Positions 1-8,371 of a DNA stretch of 64,000 nt are shown one piece after another (position 1 is the first letter of the stretch; each line of letters starts with the position of its first letter). The stretch comes from Sporosarcina sp. (GTDB taxonomy: Bacteria > Bacillota > Bacilli > Bacillales_A > Planococcaceae), in NCBI GenBank assembly GCA_029257435.1, contig JARIBI010000141.1, forward strand, positions 1 to 64,000. Reading direction: 5' to 3'. The notes beneath the pieces were generated by a model. It ran no database searches. It had not been told where the DNA came from and saw nothing but the letters and a program-made list of their open reading frames with translations. The position numbers and the translations under genes are program-made.

Positions 1-50
1 TTTTTTGTCGGACTTTTGTATACTTGGCTATATAGAAGAGGTGACGTTAA

Positions 51-476
51 ATGTTTGTCAGTGAAAAGGAAATTGAAATTCGATATGCAGAGACCGACCA
101 GATGGGTGTCGTTTACCATGCAAATTACTTAGTATGGATGGAGATTGGCCGCACAAAGCTGATTGAGGATCTTGGATTTACTTATGCGGGTCTGGAAGCG
201 GACGGGTATTTATCACCCGTCACAGATCTATCCATCAAATACAAAGCGGCTATGCGGTATGGCGGGACTGCCACTGTTCGTACATGGATTGAATCCCATG
301 GCAAATTACGCACGACATATGGCTATGAAATCCTGCACGCAGACGGCACGGTGGCAGCGACCGCAACTTCGGAACACGTTGTGGTACGAAAAGACACCTT
401 CCGACCCGTTTCGCTGCGAAAAATAGACCCGGTATGGGATGCAAAGTATGCCGAAATCGCAAAAAGGGTCGATTAA
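51..476 (+). CDS. Acyl-CoA thioesterase, hot-dog fold (YneP/FadM-like)
   Basis: A 141-residue single-domain hot-dog thioesterase of the 4-hydroxybenzoyl-CoA thioesterase/YbgC class, expected to hydrolyse acyl-CoA in the cytosol. The diagnostic N-terminal stretch YAETDQMGVVYHANY carries the catalytic Asp near residue 16, and the length is normal for the family. SD AGAGGTG precedes the ATG at 51. Position before yneR-plsY-parEC matches Bacillus yneP. It is monocistronic, with a terminator directly after the stop. The substrate cannot be read from the sequence. Confidence 0.88.
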   Translation: MFVSEKEIEIRYAETDQMGVVYHANYLVWMEIGRTKLIEDLGFTYAGLEADGYLSPVTDLSIKYKAAMRYGGTATVRTWIESHGKLRTTYGYEILHADGTVAATATSEHVVVRKDTFRPVSLRKIDPVWDAKYAEIAKRVD

Positions 477-482
477 TTAAAC

Positions 483-518
483 AAAAAGGCTTCCTGGAGT
501 GCTCAGGAAGCCTTTTTG
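483..518 (+). terminator. Rho-independent terminator after the thioesterase gene
   Basis: A stem AGGCTTCCTG / CAGGAAGCCT with a short loop is followed by a T run. The 551-877 repeat array begins about 30 bases downstream. Confidence 0.9.
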
Positions 519-550
519 TATGCGAATGTGGCGGCGGGGAAGCATGAAGT

Positions 551-877
551 GACCATAACCTACAGATTCCGCTCATAAACTCCAGAATGTGATCATAAGC
601 CCGCGATTCCGCTCATAAACCCCAGAATGTGATCATAAACCAGGGATTCCGCTCATAAACTTCAAAATGTGATCATAAGTCCGCGATTCCGCTCATAAAC
701 CTCAGAATGTGATCATAAGCCCGCGATTCCGCTCATAAACCTCAGAATGTGCTCATAACCACGACATTCCGCTCATAAACTTCAAAATGTGATCATAACC
801 ACGACATTCCGCTCATAAACTCCAAAATGTGATCATAACCACGATATTCCGTTCATAAATCTCAAAAGTGATCATAG
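551..877. repeat. Tandem array, 17 octamers at 20-bp period (alternating GCTCATAA / GATCATAA)
   Basis: The octamer G[AC]TCATAA, with a few variants, starts at 551, 571, 591, 611 and so on to 851, each exactly 20 bp from the last. A final copy lies at 870 after a 1-bp loss. GCTCATAA and GATCATAA mostly alternate, so the true unit is 40 bp: GATTCC before the first octamer and AGAATGT or AAAATGT before the second. The first unit is the variant GACCATAA. A 40-bp unit is not a multiple of three and stops occur in every unit, so the array is not coding. A second array of the same family lies at 33852-34019. Confidence 0.92.
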
Positions 878-927
878 CACCGAAATCTCCAACGAGTCAT
901 CACACCCCAGCCAGACTAAAAGCTACA

Positions 928-964
928 TAAAAAACACACCCCGAAAACTCAATTCGAGGTGTGC
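928..964 (-). terminator. Minus-strand terminator-like hairpin
   Basis: GCACACCTCGAAT pairs with the downstream CGGGGTGTGT on the minus strand, and a run of six T follows. It would stop minus-strand transcripts that read through the antitoxin terminator at about 1220. Confidence 0.6.
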
Positions 965-1027
965 AATCCATAAACAAATGCCCTATCCAAGCTGTTAAGA
1001 ACATATGTACGGACTATCAAAATATGT

Positions 1028-1033
1028 TATACT
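1028..1033 (+). promoter_or_regulatory. Extended -10 promoter for the toxin mRNA
   Basis: TGT-TATACT is an extended -10 box; no good -35 is visible, which is common for extended -10 promoters. It places the mRNA start near 1040, leaving a leader of about 94 nt before the toxin ATG, with the 5' pairing arm at 1056-1071 inside it. Confidence 0.55.
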
Positions 1034-1055
1034 TAAGCATGTACTAGAATAGCAC

Positions 1056-1245
1056 GAGCTCATAGGCGGTTCGCAGATCTGCAATCCCATTTTCCTGGAA
1101 GAACGTATCAGGGAACGGGAGGAGGTGATGCGTATGACACCATTTGAAGCACTGAGTCTCATGATCGGCTTTGGAAGTCTGATCGTGGCCATTCTTGCTT
1201 TGTCATATACTTTTTCAAGAAAAAAGTAAACCGCCCATGAGCCTC
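1056..1245 (+). promoter_or_regulatory. Long-range 5'/3' complementary arms enclosing the toxin ORF
   Basis: GAGCTCATAGGCGGTT at 1056-1071 in the leader is complementary to AACCGCCCATGAGC(C)TC at 1229-1245, just after the stop. The pairing is seven bases, one mismatch, then six bases, plus flanking matches. The 3' arm is also half of a perfect local hairpin (GTAAACCGC 1226-1234 / GCGGTTTAC 1257-1265), so the two folds compete. Long-range folding that restrains translation is known in type I toxin mRNAs; the switch here is inferred. Confidence 0.6.
1134..1229 (+). CDS. Type I toxin peptide, TxpA/BsrG (holin-like toxin) family, 31 aa
   Basis: A 31-residue hydrophobic peptide beginning MTPFEALSLMIGFGSL and ending in a basic SRKK tail, with one membrane span. 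It closely resembles Bacillus BsrG, BsrE and TxpA (start MTVYES/MSTFQA, then LMxMIxFGxLI), small membrane toxins of the Hol_Tox family. A very strong SD (AGGAGGTGAT) lies 8 nt before the ATG at 1134; an in-frame ATG at 1128 is too close to it. An antisense RNA gene overlaps its 3' half. Known relatives mostly sit in prophages, whereas this one sits between housekeeping genes. Confidence 0.85.
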   Translation: MTPFEALSLMIGFGSLIVAILALSYTFSRKK

Positions 1246-1363
1246 CAAGCAATGGAGCGGTTTACTTCGCACTGTGCGATTCGCCTTTGAAGCGAACGCT
1301 ATTCTATTACAAGGCCGAGAAGATCATCACATCTTCTTGGTCTTTTTACAATATCCATTTTTC
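1219..1363 (-). ncRNA. Antisense antitoxin RNA (RatA/SR4-like position)
   Basis: A minus-strand promoter (TAGACA-17-TATAAT) at 1370-1398 is followed about 145 nt later by a hairpin, GTAAACCGC / GCGGTTTAC with a run of six T, ending near 1219. The RNA contains no convincing ORF. It overlaps the last 129 nt or so of the toxin mRNA, giving the tail-to-tail antisense layout of txpA/ratA and bsrG/SR4. Ends are predicted from promoter and terminator positions only. Confidence 0.75.
1313..1347 (+). terminator. Terminator of the toxin mRNA
   Basis: AGAAGAT / ATCTTCT stem extended by GGCC/GGTC pairs, then five T. It places the toxin mRNA end about 115 nt past its stop codon, well inside the antisense gene. 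Confidence 0.7.
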
Positions 1364-1369
1364 ATGACT

Positions 1370-1398
1370 ATTATACCAAAAGAAGAATTATCTGTCTA
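1370..1398 (-). promoter_or_regulatory. Sigma-A promoter of the antitoxin RNA
   Basis: TAGACA, a 17-bp spacer and a consensus TATAAT, much closer to consensus than the toxin promoter. That fits an antitoxin made in excess. Confidence 0.75.
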
Positions 1399-1426
1399 GT
1401 TAGGGACTGCTGTAAAACCCGCCAAC

Positions 1427-1723
1427 TCACTCCGGCTTCACATAATCATACTGCAATTCTTCAAGGTCACGATTCACACCGACCTGCAAATCATGCCCGT
1501 CAAAATACCAGAGATCACGAGTTTCCACGTAGTAGCGGACGCCGTCCAAAACGGTTTCTACTGCGACTTCATCCGGTTGTTCACGAATAACGCCTAAGGA
1601 AAACCCTTCATGCAGCGGGCTGCTGCCGCCATATCTTGCGAAAAATCGTATGGAATCTCCAGTTTCAACATCCATTTCTTCAATAAACCACTGAGCTGCT
1701 TCGTTTGAAATGCGTATATTCAT
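1427..1723 (-). CDS. yneR: HesB/IscA-like protein YneR
   Basis: A 98-residue HesB-like (A-type carrier fold) protein matching Bacillus YneR in length and in position next to plsY. The family normally binds Fe-S clusters through cysteines, but this sequence contains no cysteine at all, so a classical cluster-carrier role is unlikely. It is rich in acidic and aromatic residues in the second half. It lies 38 nt after plsY on the same strand, probably in one transcript. The function is not established from sequence. Confidence 0.8.
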   Translation of the reverse strand: MNIRISNEAAQWFIEEMDVETGDSIRFFARYGGSSPLHEGFSLGVIREQPDEVAVETVLDGVRYYVETRDLWYFDGHDLQVGVNRDLEELQYDYVKPE

Positions 1724-1761
1724 AGTTGAAAACCCGCCTTCCTAGAATTCCTTAAATTATA

Positions 1762-2364
1762 TTACAACCACTTCACTTTTGGCTCAGTTCCTGCTTTGAT
1801 ACGTGCAATATTGGCTCTGTGACGATAAAAAATGAATGCTCCCATTAAAAAGATGACCAATACCAAGTAGAAATCCCCTGTTATGAAATAGTAAATGATT
1901 CCATAGATAAAGCCCAATATCGCGACAATCATAGATGTTAGGGAAACCATCTTGGTAATTTTCAATGCGAGTAAGAACGTGAGTATAACCAGCACAAAGA
2001 TCGGCCAGCTGTAACCAAGCAGCACGCCACCTGAAGTCGCAACGGCTTTACCGCCTTTAAACTTCGCAAAAACAGGGAACATATGACCAATGACTGCAAC
2101 TACACCAACGACTAACGGATGAATGTGCGTATCAGCAAAATAAGGGAGAGATGCTAGAAGTACAGCAGCTGTTCCTTTTAAAATATCAAACACAGTGACG
2201 GTAATTCCGGCTTTCTTGCCAAGAACACGAAACGTATTGGTTGCTCCCATATTTCCGCTGCCATGCTCTCGTATATCTGTTTTAAAAAACAGTTTTCCAA
2301 TCCAAAGCGCCGACGGGAGAGAACCCATTAAGTATGCGAGTACCAGTAATAAAATGATTTCCAT
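1762..2364 (-). CDS. plsY: Glycerol-3-phosphate acyltransferase PlsY
   Basis: A 200-residue integral membrane enzyme that transfers the acyl group of acyl-phosphate to glycerol-3-phosphate, the first committed step of phospholipid synthesis. Family motifs visible are SLPSALWIGK near the N terminus, the GSGNMGATNTFRVLGKK motif around residues 36-52, and KFKGGKAVATSGG near residue 105. Four to five hydrophobic spans are present. It is divergent from parE, as in Bacillus. Confidence 0.95.
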   Translation of the reverse strand: MEIILLLVLAYLMGSLPSALWIGKLFFKTDIREHGSGNMGATNTFRVLGKKAGITVTVFDILKGTAAVLLASLPYFADTHIHPLVVGVVAVIGHMFPVFAKFKGGKAVATSGGVLLGYSWPIFVLVILTFLLALKITKMVSLTSMIVAILGFIYGIIYYFITGDFYLVLVIFLMGAFIFYRHRANIARIKAGTEPKVKWL

Positions 2365-2400
2365 GACATGCCCCTTCGTGAAAAAATATGTATCCCTTTC

Positions 2401-2429
2401 ATTTTAGCAGAAGCGGCACTGAACAACAA
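2401..2429 (-). promoter_or_regulatory. Candidate promoter for plsY-yneR
   Basis: Minus strand TTGTTG-17-TAAAAT, about 37 bp upstream of the plsY ATG. The -35 box is only a partial match. Confidence 0.45.
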
Positions 2430-2514
2430 TTACCGATAAATCCTATATGGCCGGTCATTGCAATAAAAGGGTTTCTTCTATACAATTATTTAAGCAAAGC
2501 GCCGACGTGTCTTG

Positions 2515-2543
2515 TTGACATGAAAAATTTGGCGACGTATCAT
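2515..2543 (+). promoter_or_regulatory. Promoter for parE-parC
   Basis: TTGACA, a 17-bp spacer and TATCAT, about 40 bp before the parE start. Confidence 0.7.
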
Positions 2544-2581
2544 TAGATAAATAAGAACATTTGTTTGATGGAGGTTTCATC

Positions 2582-4555
2582 TTGACGAAACAAAAAGAAT
2601 TGAATGTGTATAATGATGATTCAATCCAAGTGCTTGAAGGCTTGGAAGCGGTACGCAAACGACCGGGAATGTATATCGGTTCAACGGATGCAAGAGGATT
2701 GCATCACCTTGTATTCGAAATTGTCGATAACGCGGTCGATGAAGCACTTAGTGGATTCGGATCTGAAATAAATGTTACGATCCACTCTGATAACAGCATC
2801 AGCGTCCGGGATTTCGGACGAGGCATGCCAACGGGTACCCATAAAACGGGAAGACCTACAACAGAAATCATATTAACTGTCCTTCACGCTGGGGGAAAGT
2901 TCGGCCAAGGCGGCTATAAAACGAGTGGAGGACTTCACGGCGTGGGTGCTTCCGTTGTGAATGCGCTTTCTGAATGGCTAGACGTTATTATTCATCGGGA
3001 TGGGCAGATTTTCAAACAACGCTTCGAAAATGGTGGAAAACCCGCGACAGGGCTTGAAGTCATTGGGAAAACAAAAGAAACTGGTACAACGATTCACTTC
3101 AAACCAGACCCTACGATTTTTTCTACGACTAAATATCAATATGATATTCTCGCAGAGCGGTTAAGAGAGTCGGCATTCCTGTTAAAAGGACTCAAGATTG
3201 TCCTGACGGAAGAAAGTACGGAAAAGACCGAGACCTTTCATTACGAAACAGGCATTAAAGCTTTTGTCACGTATTTGAACGAAGAAAAAGACACACTTCA
3301 TGAAGTCGCTTATCTCGAAGGAGAGACAGATGGCATTGAAGTGGAATTTGCGTTCCAGTTTAACGATGGCTATTCAGAGACGATTCTTTCGTTTGTCAAC
3401 AATGTCCGTACAAAAGATGGCGGGACACACGAAACCGGTGCAAAGACAGCCATGACTCGCGTATTCAATGAATATGCGAGGAAAACGGGTTTATTAAAAG
3501 AAAAAGATAAAAATTTGGATGGCTCAGATATCCGGGAAGGTATCGCAGCCATTGTTTCTGTGCGGATTCCGGAAGAGATTTTACAGTTTGAAGGACAGAC
3601 AAAAGGCAAGCTCGGAACAAGCGAAGCTCGAACGGTAACCGACGCTGTCATTTCACAGCATCTGCTGTATTTCTTAGAAGAAAACGCGGAGTTGAGCGCG
3701 AACTTGATCCGCAAGGCTGTACGTGCGCACCAGGCACGTGAGGCTGCTCGTAAAGCACGCGAAGACGCACGTTCAGGTAAGAAGCGGAAGAAAGGCGATA
3801 CACTCCTTTCCGGCAAGCTGACGCCTGCTCAATCAAAAAATGCGAAAAAGAACGAATTGTACCTTGTCGAGGGTGATTCTGCTGGCGGCTCTGCCAAGCA
3901 AGGACGGGACCGCACATTCCAAGCGATCTTGCCGTTGCGCGGTAAAGTCATCAATACGGAAAAAGCGAAGCTCGAAGACATTATGAAAAATGAGGAAATC
4001 AATACAATCATCCATGCCATTGGTGCGGGTGTTGGTGCAGATTTCACGATTGAAGACGCGGCATACGACAAAGTCATTATTATGACCGATGCGGATACAG
4101 ATGGCGCGCACATCCAAGTACTGCTGTTGACGTTCTTCTACCGCTATATGAAACCGCTAATTGAGGCGGGTAAAGTATTTATTGCGCTGCCGCCGCTCTA
4201 TAAGGTGTCAAAAGGAATCGGTAAAAAAGAAAAAGTCGAGTATGCATGGACAGAACGTGACCTTGGCGCTGCGACGAACAAAATCGGTAAAGGTTATATG
4301 CTTCAGCGCTATAAAGGACTAGGGGAGATGAACGCAGGACAATTATGGGATACGACCATGAATCCTGATACACGGACACTCATCCGAGTTACGATTGAAG
4401 ATGGTGCTCAGTCTGAACGAAGAGTCACAACATTGATGGGAGACAAAGTTGAACCCCGCCGACGTTGGATTGAAAGTAATGTAGACTTCAGTCTGGAAGA
4501 AGGAAGTACCATATTAGAAAATGAATTCCTGCATGTTGAGGAGGAAGTGGAATGA
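2582..4555 (+). CDS. parE: DNA topoisomerase IV subunit B
   Basis: ATPase subunit of topoisomerase IV, which unlinks daughter chromosomes. The GHKL ATP site shows EIVDNAVDEA and GGLHGVGASVVNALS; the Toprim domain shows YLVEGDSAGGSAKQGRDR and MTDADTDGAH. The frame stays open from a TTG at 2561, but the SD GGAGG at 2570-2574 points to the TTG at 2582, giving 657 residues, close to the Bacillus length. Its stop overlaps the parC start (ATGA), so the two subunits are translationally coupled. Confidence 0.97.
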   Translation: MTKQKELNVYNDDSIQVLEGLEAVRKRPGMYIGSTDARGLHHLVFEIVDNAVDEALSGFGSEINVTIHSDNSISVRDFGRGMPTGTHKTGRPTTEIILTVLHAGGKFGQGGYKTSGGLHGVGASVVNALSEWLDVIIHRDGQIFKQRFENGGKPATGLEVIGKTKETGTTIHFKPDPTIFSTTKYQYDILAERLRESAFLLKGLKIVLTEESTEKTETFHYETGIKAFVTYLNEEKDTLHEVAYLEGETDGIEVEFAFQFNDGYSETILSFVNNVRTKDGGTHETGAKTAMTRVFNEYARKTGLLKEKDKNLDGSDIREGIAAIVSVRIPEEILQFEGQTKGKLGTSEARTVTDAVISQHLLYFLEENAELSANLIRKAVRAHQAREAARKAREDARSGKKRKKGDTLLSGKLTPAQSKNAKKNELYLVEGDSAGGSAKQGRDRTFQAILPLRGKVINTEKAKLEDIMKNEEINTIIHAIGAGVGADFTIEDAAYDKVIIMTDADTDGAHIQVLLLTFFYRYMKPLIEAGKVFIALPPLYKVSKGIGKKEKVEYAWTERDLGAATNKIGKGYMLQRYKGLGEMNAGQLWDTTMNPDTRTLIRVTIEDGAQSERRVTTLMGDKVEPRRRWIESNVDFSLEEGSTILENEFLHVEEEVE

Positions 4556-6996
4556 CCGCAACAGAACGCTTTCAGGACCTCCCGTTAGAGGAAGTCATCG
4601 GCGATCGTTTTGGCCGATACAGTAAATATATAATTCAAGATCGTGCATTGCCGGACGCACGGGATGGATTAAAGCCCGTGCAGCGACGTATTTTGTACGC
4701 TATGTACAATGAAGGCAATACCCACGAAAAAGCGTTCCGTAAATCCGCTAAAACGGTCGGTAACGTAATTGGTAACTACCATCCACACGGAGATACCTCC
4801 GTATACGAAGCGATGGTGCGGATGAGTCAAGACTGGAAACTGCGTCATATGATGATTGAAATGCACGGTAATAACGGTTCCGTTGACGGCGATTCTGCCG
4901 CTGCGATGCGTTATACAGAAGCGCGACTGTCTTCGATTGCAGGTGAAATGCTGCGGGATCTTAACAAAGAGACTGTAGATTTCATCCCGAACTTTGATGA
5001 TACAGAGCCCGAGCCGACAGTTTTACCTGCACGTTTTCCGAATTTAATTGTCAATGGATCAACAGGGATTTCTGCAGGATATGCAACGGACATCCCGCCC
5101 CACGCGCTGCATGAAGCAATTGATGCAGTACTTATGCGAATGGATAATCCAGAAGCTACAGTAGATGAACTGATGACTGTCCTAAAAGGTCCTGATTTTC
5201 CGACTGGCGGGATCATCCAAGGTACAGATGGCATCAAAGCTGCATATGAAACAGGAAAAGGACGAGTCATTGTCCGTTCCAAAACTGAAATAGAACAGTT
5301 GAAAGCCGGTAAATCTCAGATTGTCATCACAGAAATCCCTTATGACGTCAACAAAGCCAATCTTGTGAAAAAGATGGATGAACTGCGCGTTGATCGCAAG
5401 CTTGACGGGATTGCAGAAGTTCGCGACGAATCGGATCGTACTGGACTCCGTATCGTAATTGAACTTAAGAAAGACATTGATGGCGAACCGATTTTAAAAT
5501 ACATGCTGAAGAACTCCGACCTCCAAGTCGCATATAACTTCAATATGGTCGCAATTTCGGATAGACGTCCAAAGTTGATGTCTTTAGCTATGCTTTTAGA
5601 TGCGTATATCGAGCATCAGAAAGAAGTCGTCACTCGCCGTTCTGAGTACGATGTGCGTAAAGCTCAAGATCGCCTGCATATTGTAGAAGGTTTGATGAAA
5701 GCTTTATCTATTTTGGATGAAGTCATTCAGACAATCCGCAGCTCGAATGACAAACGTGACGCAAAGAACAATTTGATCACTCGATTTGAATTCTCAGAGA
5801 TCCAAGCTGAAGCGATTGTCTCTTTGCAGCTCTATCGTCTGACGAATACAGATATTACAGAGTTGAAACAAGAACAAGACGAATTGCGTAAGCTGGTTGA
5901 AGATCTCAACGCAATTTTAAACAGTCCAGCTAAGCTGTCCCGATTGATCCAGAAAGAATTACACGATGTACGCAAGCGTTTCGCAGAACCACGGAATTCT
6001 GTCATCGAAGAAAAGATCGAAGAATTGAAAGTCGATCTTGATATACTGATTCCGAGTGAGGAAGTAGTCGTTTCCGTGACAAAAGAAGGCTATGTGAAGC
6101 GGACAGGATTGCGTTCTTATGGAGCATCTAATGGTGCAGGAATGACGATGAAAGAATCCGACTATCCTATACTTGAGCGGACGATGAATACACAGCATCA
6201 CTTATTGTTGTTCACGTCACTTGGGAACTATATTTATCAGCCAGTTCATGAGCTGCCAGATATAAAATGGCGGGATCTTGGGCAGCATATTTCAAGTATT
6301 GTGTCACTCGAGCCGAGTGAATCGATTGTGGCGGCGATTGGGTTGGAGCAATTCGACGACATTCACTCCATATTGACGGTGACAGCTAATGGATTTGTAA
6401 AACTATCCAAATTGGCTGATTTCCACGTTCAGCGCTATGGTCGTGCATACAAAGGTATGAATGTTAAAAAAGGCGACAGATTACTAGATGCCCGCCTTGT
6501 AAAAGGCAGTGAAGATGCAGTCCTGGTGACGCATCAGGCATACATTTTACGTTTCCCGCTCAGCGATGTCGGTACGACTGGCGTCCGAACAGGCGGCGTA
6601 AAAGGTATTAACTTAAAACCTGAAGACCAAGTCATTTCCATGGAAGTCATTACAGACAGTTCAGCATCAATTGTCATTGCAACACAGCGGGGTACCGTAA
6701 AACGCACAGCATTGAAAGAAATTGAAGTCGGCTCACGTGCACAACGCGGAGTAATGATTTTAAAAGAGCTTAAGAAGAATCCATATCGAGTGATTGGTGC
6801 TAAAATCACAGGACCTTCTGAAAAACTCATTCTAACAACAGTCAAAGATGTTAAAACTGAGATTGAGCCGAATAGCCTTAGATTGTCAGATCGCCAATCA
6901 AACGGCAGCGCACTTTCAGATGAAGCGAAAAATGGCGCAGCAAGCCGGTTGTACTACGAACCTACCGCAAAAACCGATAAGCCCTCATCTAAATAA
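4552..6996 (+). CDS. parC: DNA topoisomerase IV subunit A
   Basis: DNA breakage-reunion subunit, 814 residues. The winged-helix region carries HPHGDTSVYEAM (about residues 77-88) and the catalytic tyrosine in RYTEARL (Y121). The C-terminal beta-pinwheel includes GYVKRTGLRSYG-type blades. At the position of the quinolone-contacting Ser (E. coli S80 equivalent) the residue is Thr (T82), followed by the usual Glu at 86. It is coupled to parE by a 4-bp overlap. The last 40 residues or so are low-complexity and poorly conserved. Confidence 0.97.
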   Translation: MTATERFQDLPLEEVIGDRFGRYSKYIIQDRALPDARDGLKPVQRRILYAMYNEGNTHEKAFRKSAKTVGNVIGNYHPHGDTSVYEAMVRMSQDWKLRHMMIEMHGNNGSVDGDSAAAMRYTEARLSSIAGEMLRDLNKETVDFIPNFDDTEPEPTVLPARFPNLIVNGSTGISAGYATDIPPHALHEAIDAVLMRMDNPEATVDELMTVLKGPDFPTGGIIQGTDGIKAAYETGKGRVIVRSKTEIEQLKAGKSQIVITEIPYDVNKANLVKKMDELRVDRKLDGIAEVRDESDRTGLRIVIELKKDIDGEPILKYMLKNSDLQVAYNFNMVAISDRRPKLMSLAMLLDAYIEHQKEVVTRRSEYDVRKAQDRLHIVEGLMKALSILDEVIQTIRSSNDKRDAKNNLITRFEFSEIQAEAIVSLQLYRLTNTDITELKQEQDELRKLVEDLNAILNSPAKLSRLIQKELHDVRKRFAEPRNSVIEEKIEELKVDLDILIPSEEVVVSVTKEGYVKRTGLRSYGASNGAGMTMKESDYPILERTMNTQHHLLLFTSLGNYIYQPVHELPDIKWRDLGQHISSIVSLEPSESIVAAIGLEQFDDIHSILTVTANGFVKLSKLADFHVQRYGRAYKGMNVKKGDRLLDARLVKGSEDAVLVTHQAYILRFPLSDVGTTGVRTGGVKGINLKPEDQVISMEVITDSSASIVIATQRGTVKRTALKEIEVGSRAQRGVMILKELKKNPYRVIGAKITGPSEKLILTTVKDVKTEIEPNSLRLSDRQSNGSALSDEAKNGAASRLYYEPTAKTDKPSSK

Positions 6997-7001
6997 CAAG
7001 T

Positions 7002-7055
7002 AAACGCAAAAAAGCACACGAGATTGTGAAAATTCTCGTGTGCTTTTTTGCGTTT
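7002..7055 (+). terminator. Terminator after parC
   Basis: A very long stem AAACGCAAAAAAGCACACGAG with its perfect complement, T-rich on the 3' side and A-rich on the 5' side. It ends the parEC operon just before the MFS gene. Confidence 0.9.
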
Positions 7056-7109
7056 CTATCGTATACTAATTCGGAAAGCGAATTATTTAGCGGTAAAGTG
7101 GGAGGGTGT

Positions 7110-8342
7110 ATGTGGAAAAATCGCAATGTTTGGATCATTCTTTCCGGTGAATTAATTGCAGGTATCGGTCTTTGGACCGGTATCATCGGAAATTTGGAGT
7201 TTATGCAAGAAAAAATCCCTTCTGACTTTGTCAAAGCTATGATTTTATCAGTCGGGCTTTTGGCGGGAATACTCGTGGGCCCTTTAGCAGGTAAGATCAT
7301 TGATCAGCAAGCAAAGAAGCGCATACTAGTACTGGCAGGCGCAGGGCGTCTCATCAGTGTTATCTTCATGCTCATCGCAATTGCAACAGGTTCTGTGTGG
7401 TGGATGATTGCATTTGTTGTCAGCATTCAACTCGCAGCAACGTTTTACTTCCCAGCGCTTCAGGCAGCCATACCGCTCGTTGTGAAGGATGATGACCTGC
7501 TGACTATGAATGGAATGCACATGAACGTAGCGACCATCGCACGTGTGTCAGGGACAGCATTAGCAGGCGTTATCTTGGTCTACTGGTCATTATCGTCCCT
7601 ATATTGGATATCCATCATCGCCTATGGACTGTTGCTCATCTTCACATTCATGCTGCGTATTGATGAAGGGAAGGGGACAGAGGCTGTTGTTAAAACAGAA
7701 GGCGCTAAAGACGGTTTCATGGAAGTATTTCCAGTGCTAAAAGCATATCCTGCCGTCGGAATGACGCTGGTAATGACATTAATACCGTTATTATTTTTAG
7801 GATCCTTTAATTTAGTTGTCATCAATATTAGTGAAATTCAAGATTCAGCGTCTATAAAAGGGCTGATTTACACGTGTGAAGGAATCGCATTCATGATAGG
7901 ATCGTTTGCCGTTAAACGAATCGCATTGAAATGGCGTACCACCATAATCTTATTTTTCTTCGCAAGTATGGTGGCCGTTGCAGAATTCCTGTTATTTTTT
8001 GCACAAAGCCAGTTCGCAACATTAACCGCATTTACAGTCTTAGGATTCAGCCTGGGATGTTTTTTCCCAACAGCTATGGTGATTTTCCAAAAACAGATGC
8101 CGAAAGCGTACCACGGAAGATTTTTCTCATTCCGAAATATGTTAGAAAGAGTCGTGTTCCAAGTCGTTTTACTGGCGACCGGGGCGTTCCTGGATATTTT
8201 AGGGCTGCAAGTAATGGTCATCGTATTTGGAGTGATCAGTATCAGTTTGACAACCGTATTTTTCTTACAAATGAAACAGCGTAAGATACAGTTGGAAGAC
8301 CCGGTTATTGCAGAGTCAATAATTCCGGTGAAAAGCGTTTAA
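7110..8342 (+). CDS. MFS transporter (DHA3-type efflux)
   Basis: A 410-residue major facilitator with about 12 hydrophobic spans, resembling the DHA3 group (macrolide-efflux/enterobactin-exporter-like). GPLAGKIIDQQAKKRIL corresponds to the loop 2-3 motif A. An upstream ATG at 7026 lies inside the parC terminator; the SD GGGAGGGTG places the start at 7110 (MWKNRN). It is monocistronic with its own terminator. The substrate is unknown. Confidence 0.85.
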   Translation: MWKNRNVWIILSGELIAGIGLWTGIIGNLEFMQEKIPSDFVKAMILSVGLLAGILVGPLAGKIIDQQAKKRILVLAGAGRLISVIFMLIAIATGSVWWMIAFVVSIQLAATFYFPALQAAIPLVVKDDDLLTMNGMHMNVATIARVSGTALAGVILVYWSLSSLYWISIIAYGLLLIFTFMLRIDEGKGTEAVVKTEGAKDGFMEVFPVLKAYPAVGMTLVMTLIPLLFLGSFNLVVINISEIQDSASIKGLIYTCEGIAFMIGSFAVKRIALKWRTTIILFFFASMVAVAEFLLFFAQSQFATLTAFTVLGFSLGCFFPTAMVIFQKQMPKAYHGRFFSFRNMLERVVFQVVLLATGAFLDILGLQVMVIVFGVISISLTTVFFLQMKQRKIQLEDPVIAESIIPVKSV

Positions 8343-8371
8343 ATTCACATTAACTCAATAAAAACCACAAT

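Noticed and set aside
551..877. CRISPR array
   Set aside because: The conserved core is only an octamer in a 20-bp period, spacers are similar to each other, and no cas gene is present.
995..1252. Minus-strand ORF of 85 codons over the toxin region
   Set aside because: It is antisense to the toxin ORF, spans the antitoxin terminator, lacks an SD and reads through both hairpins.
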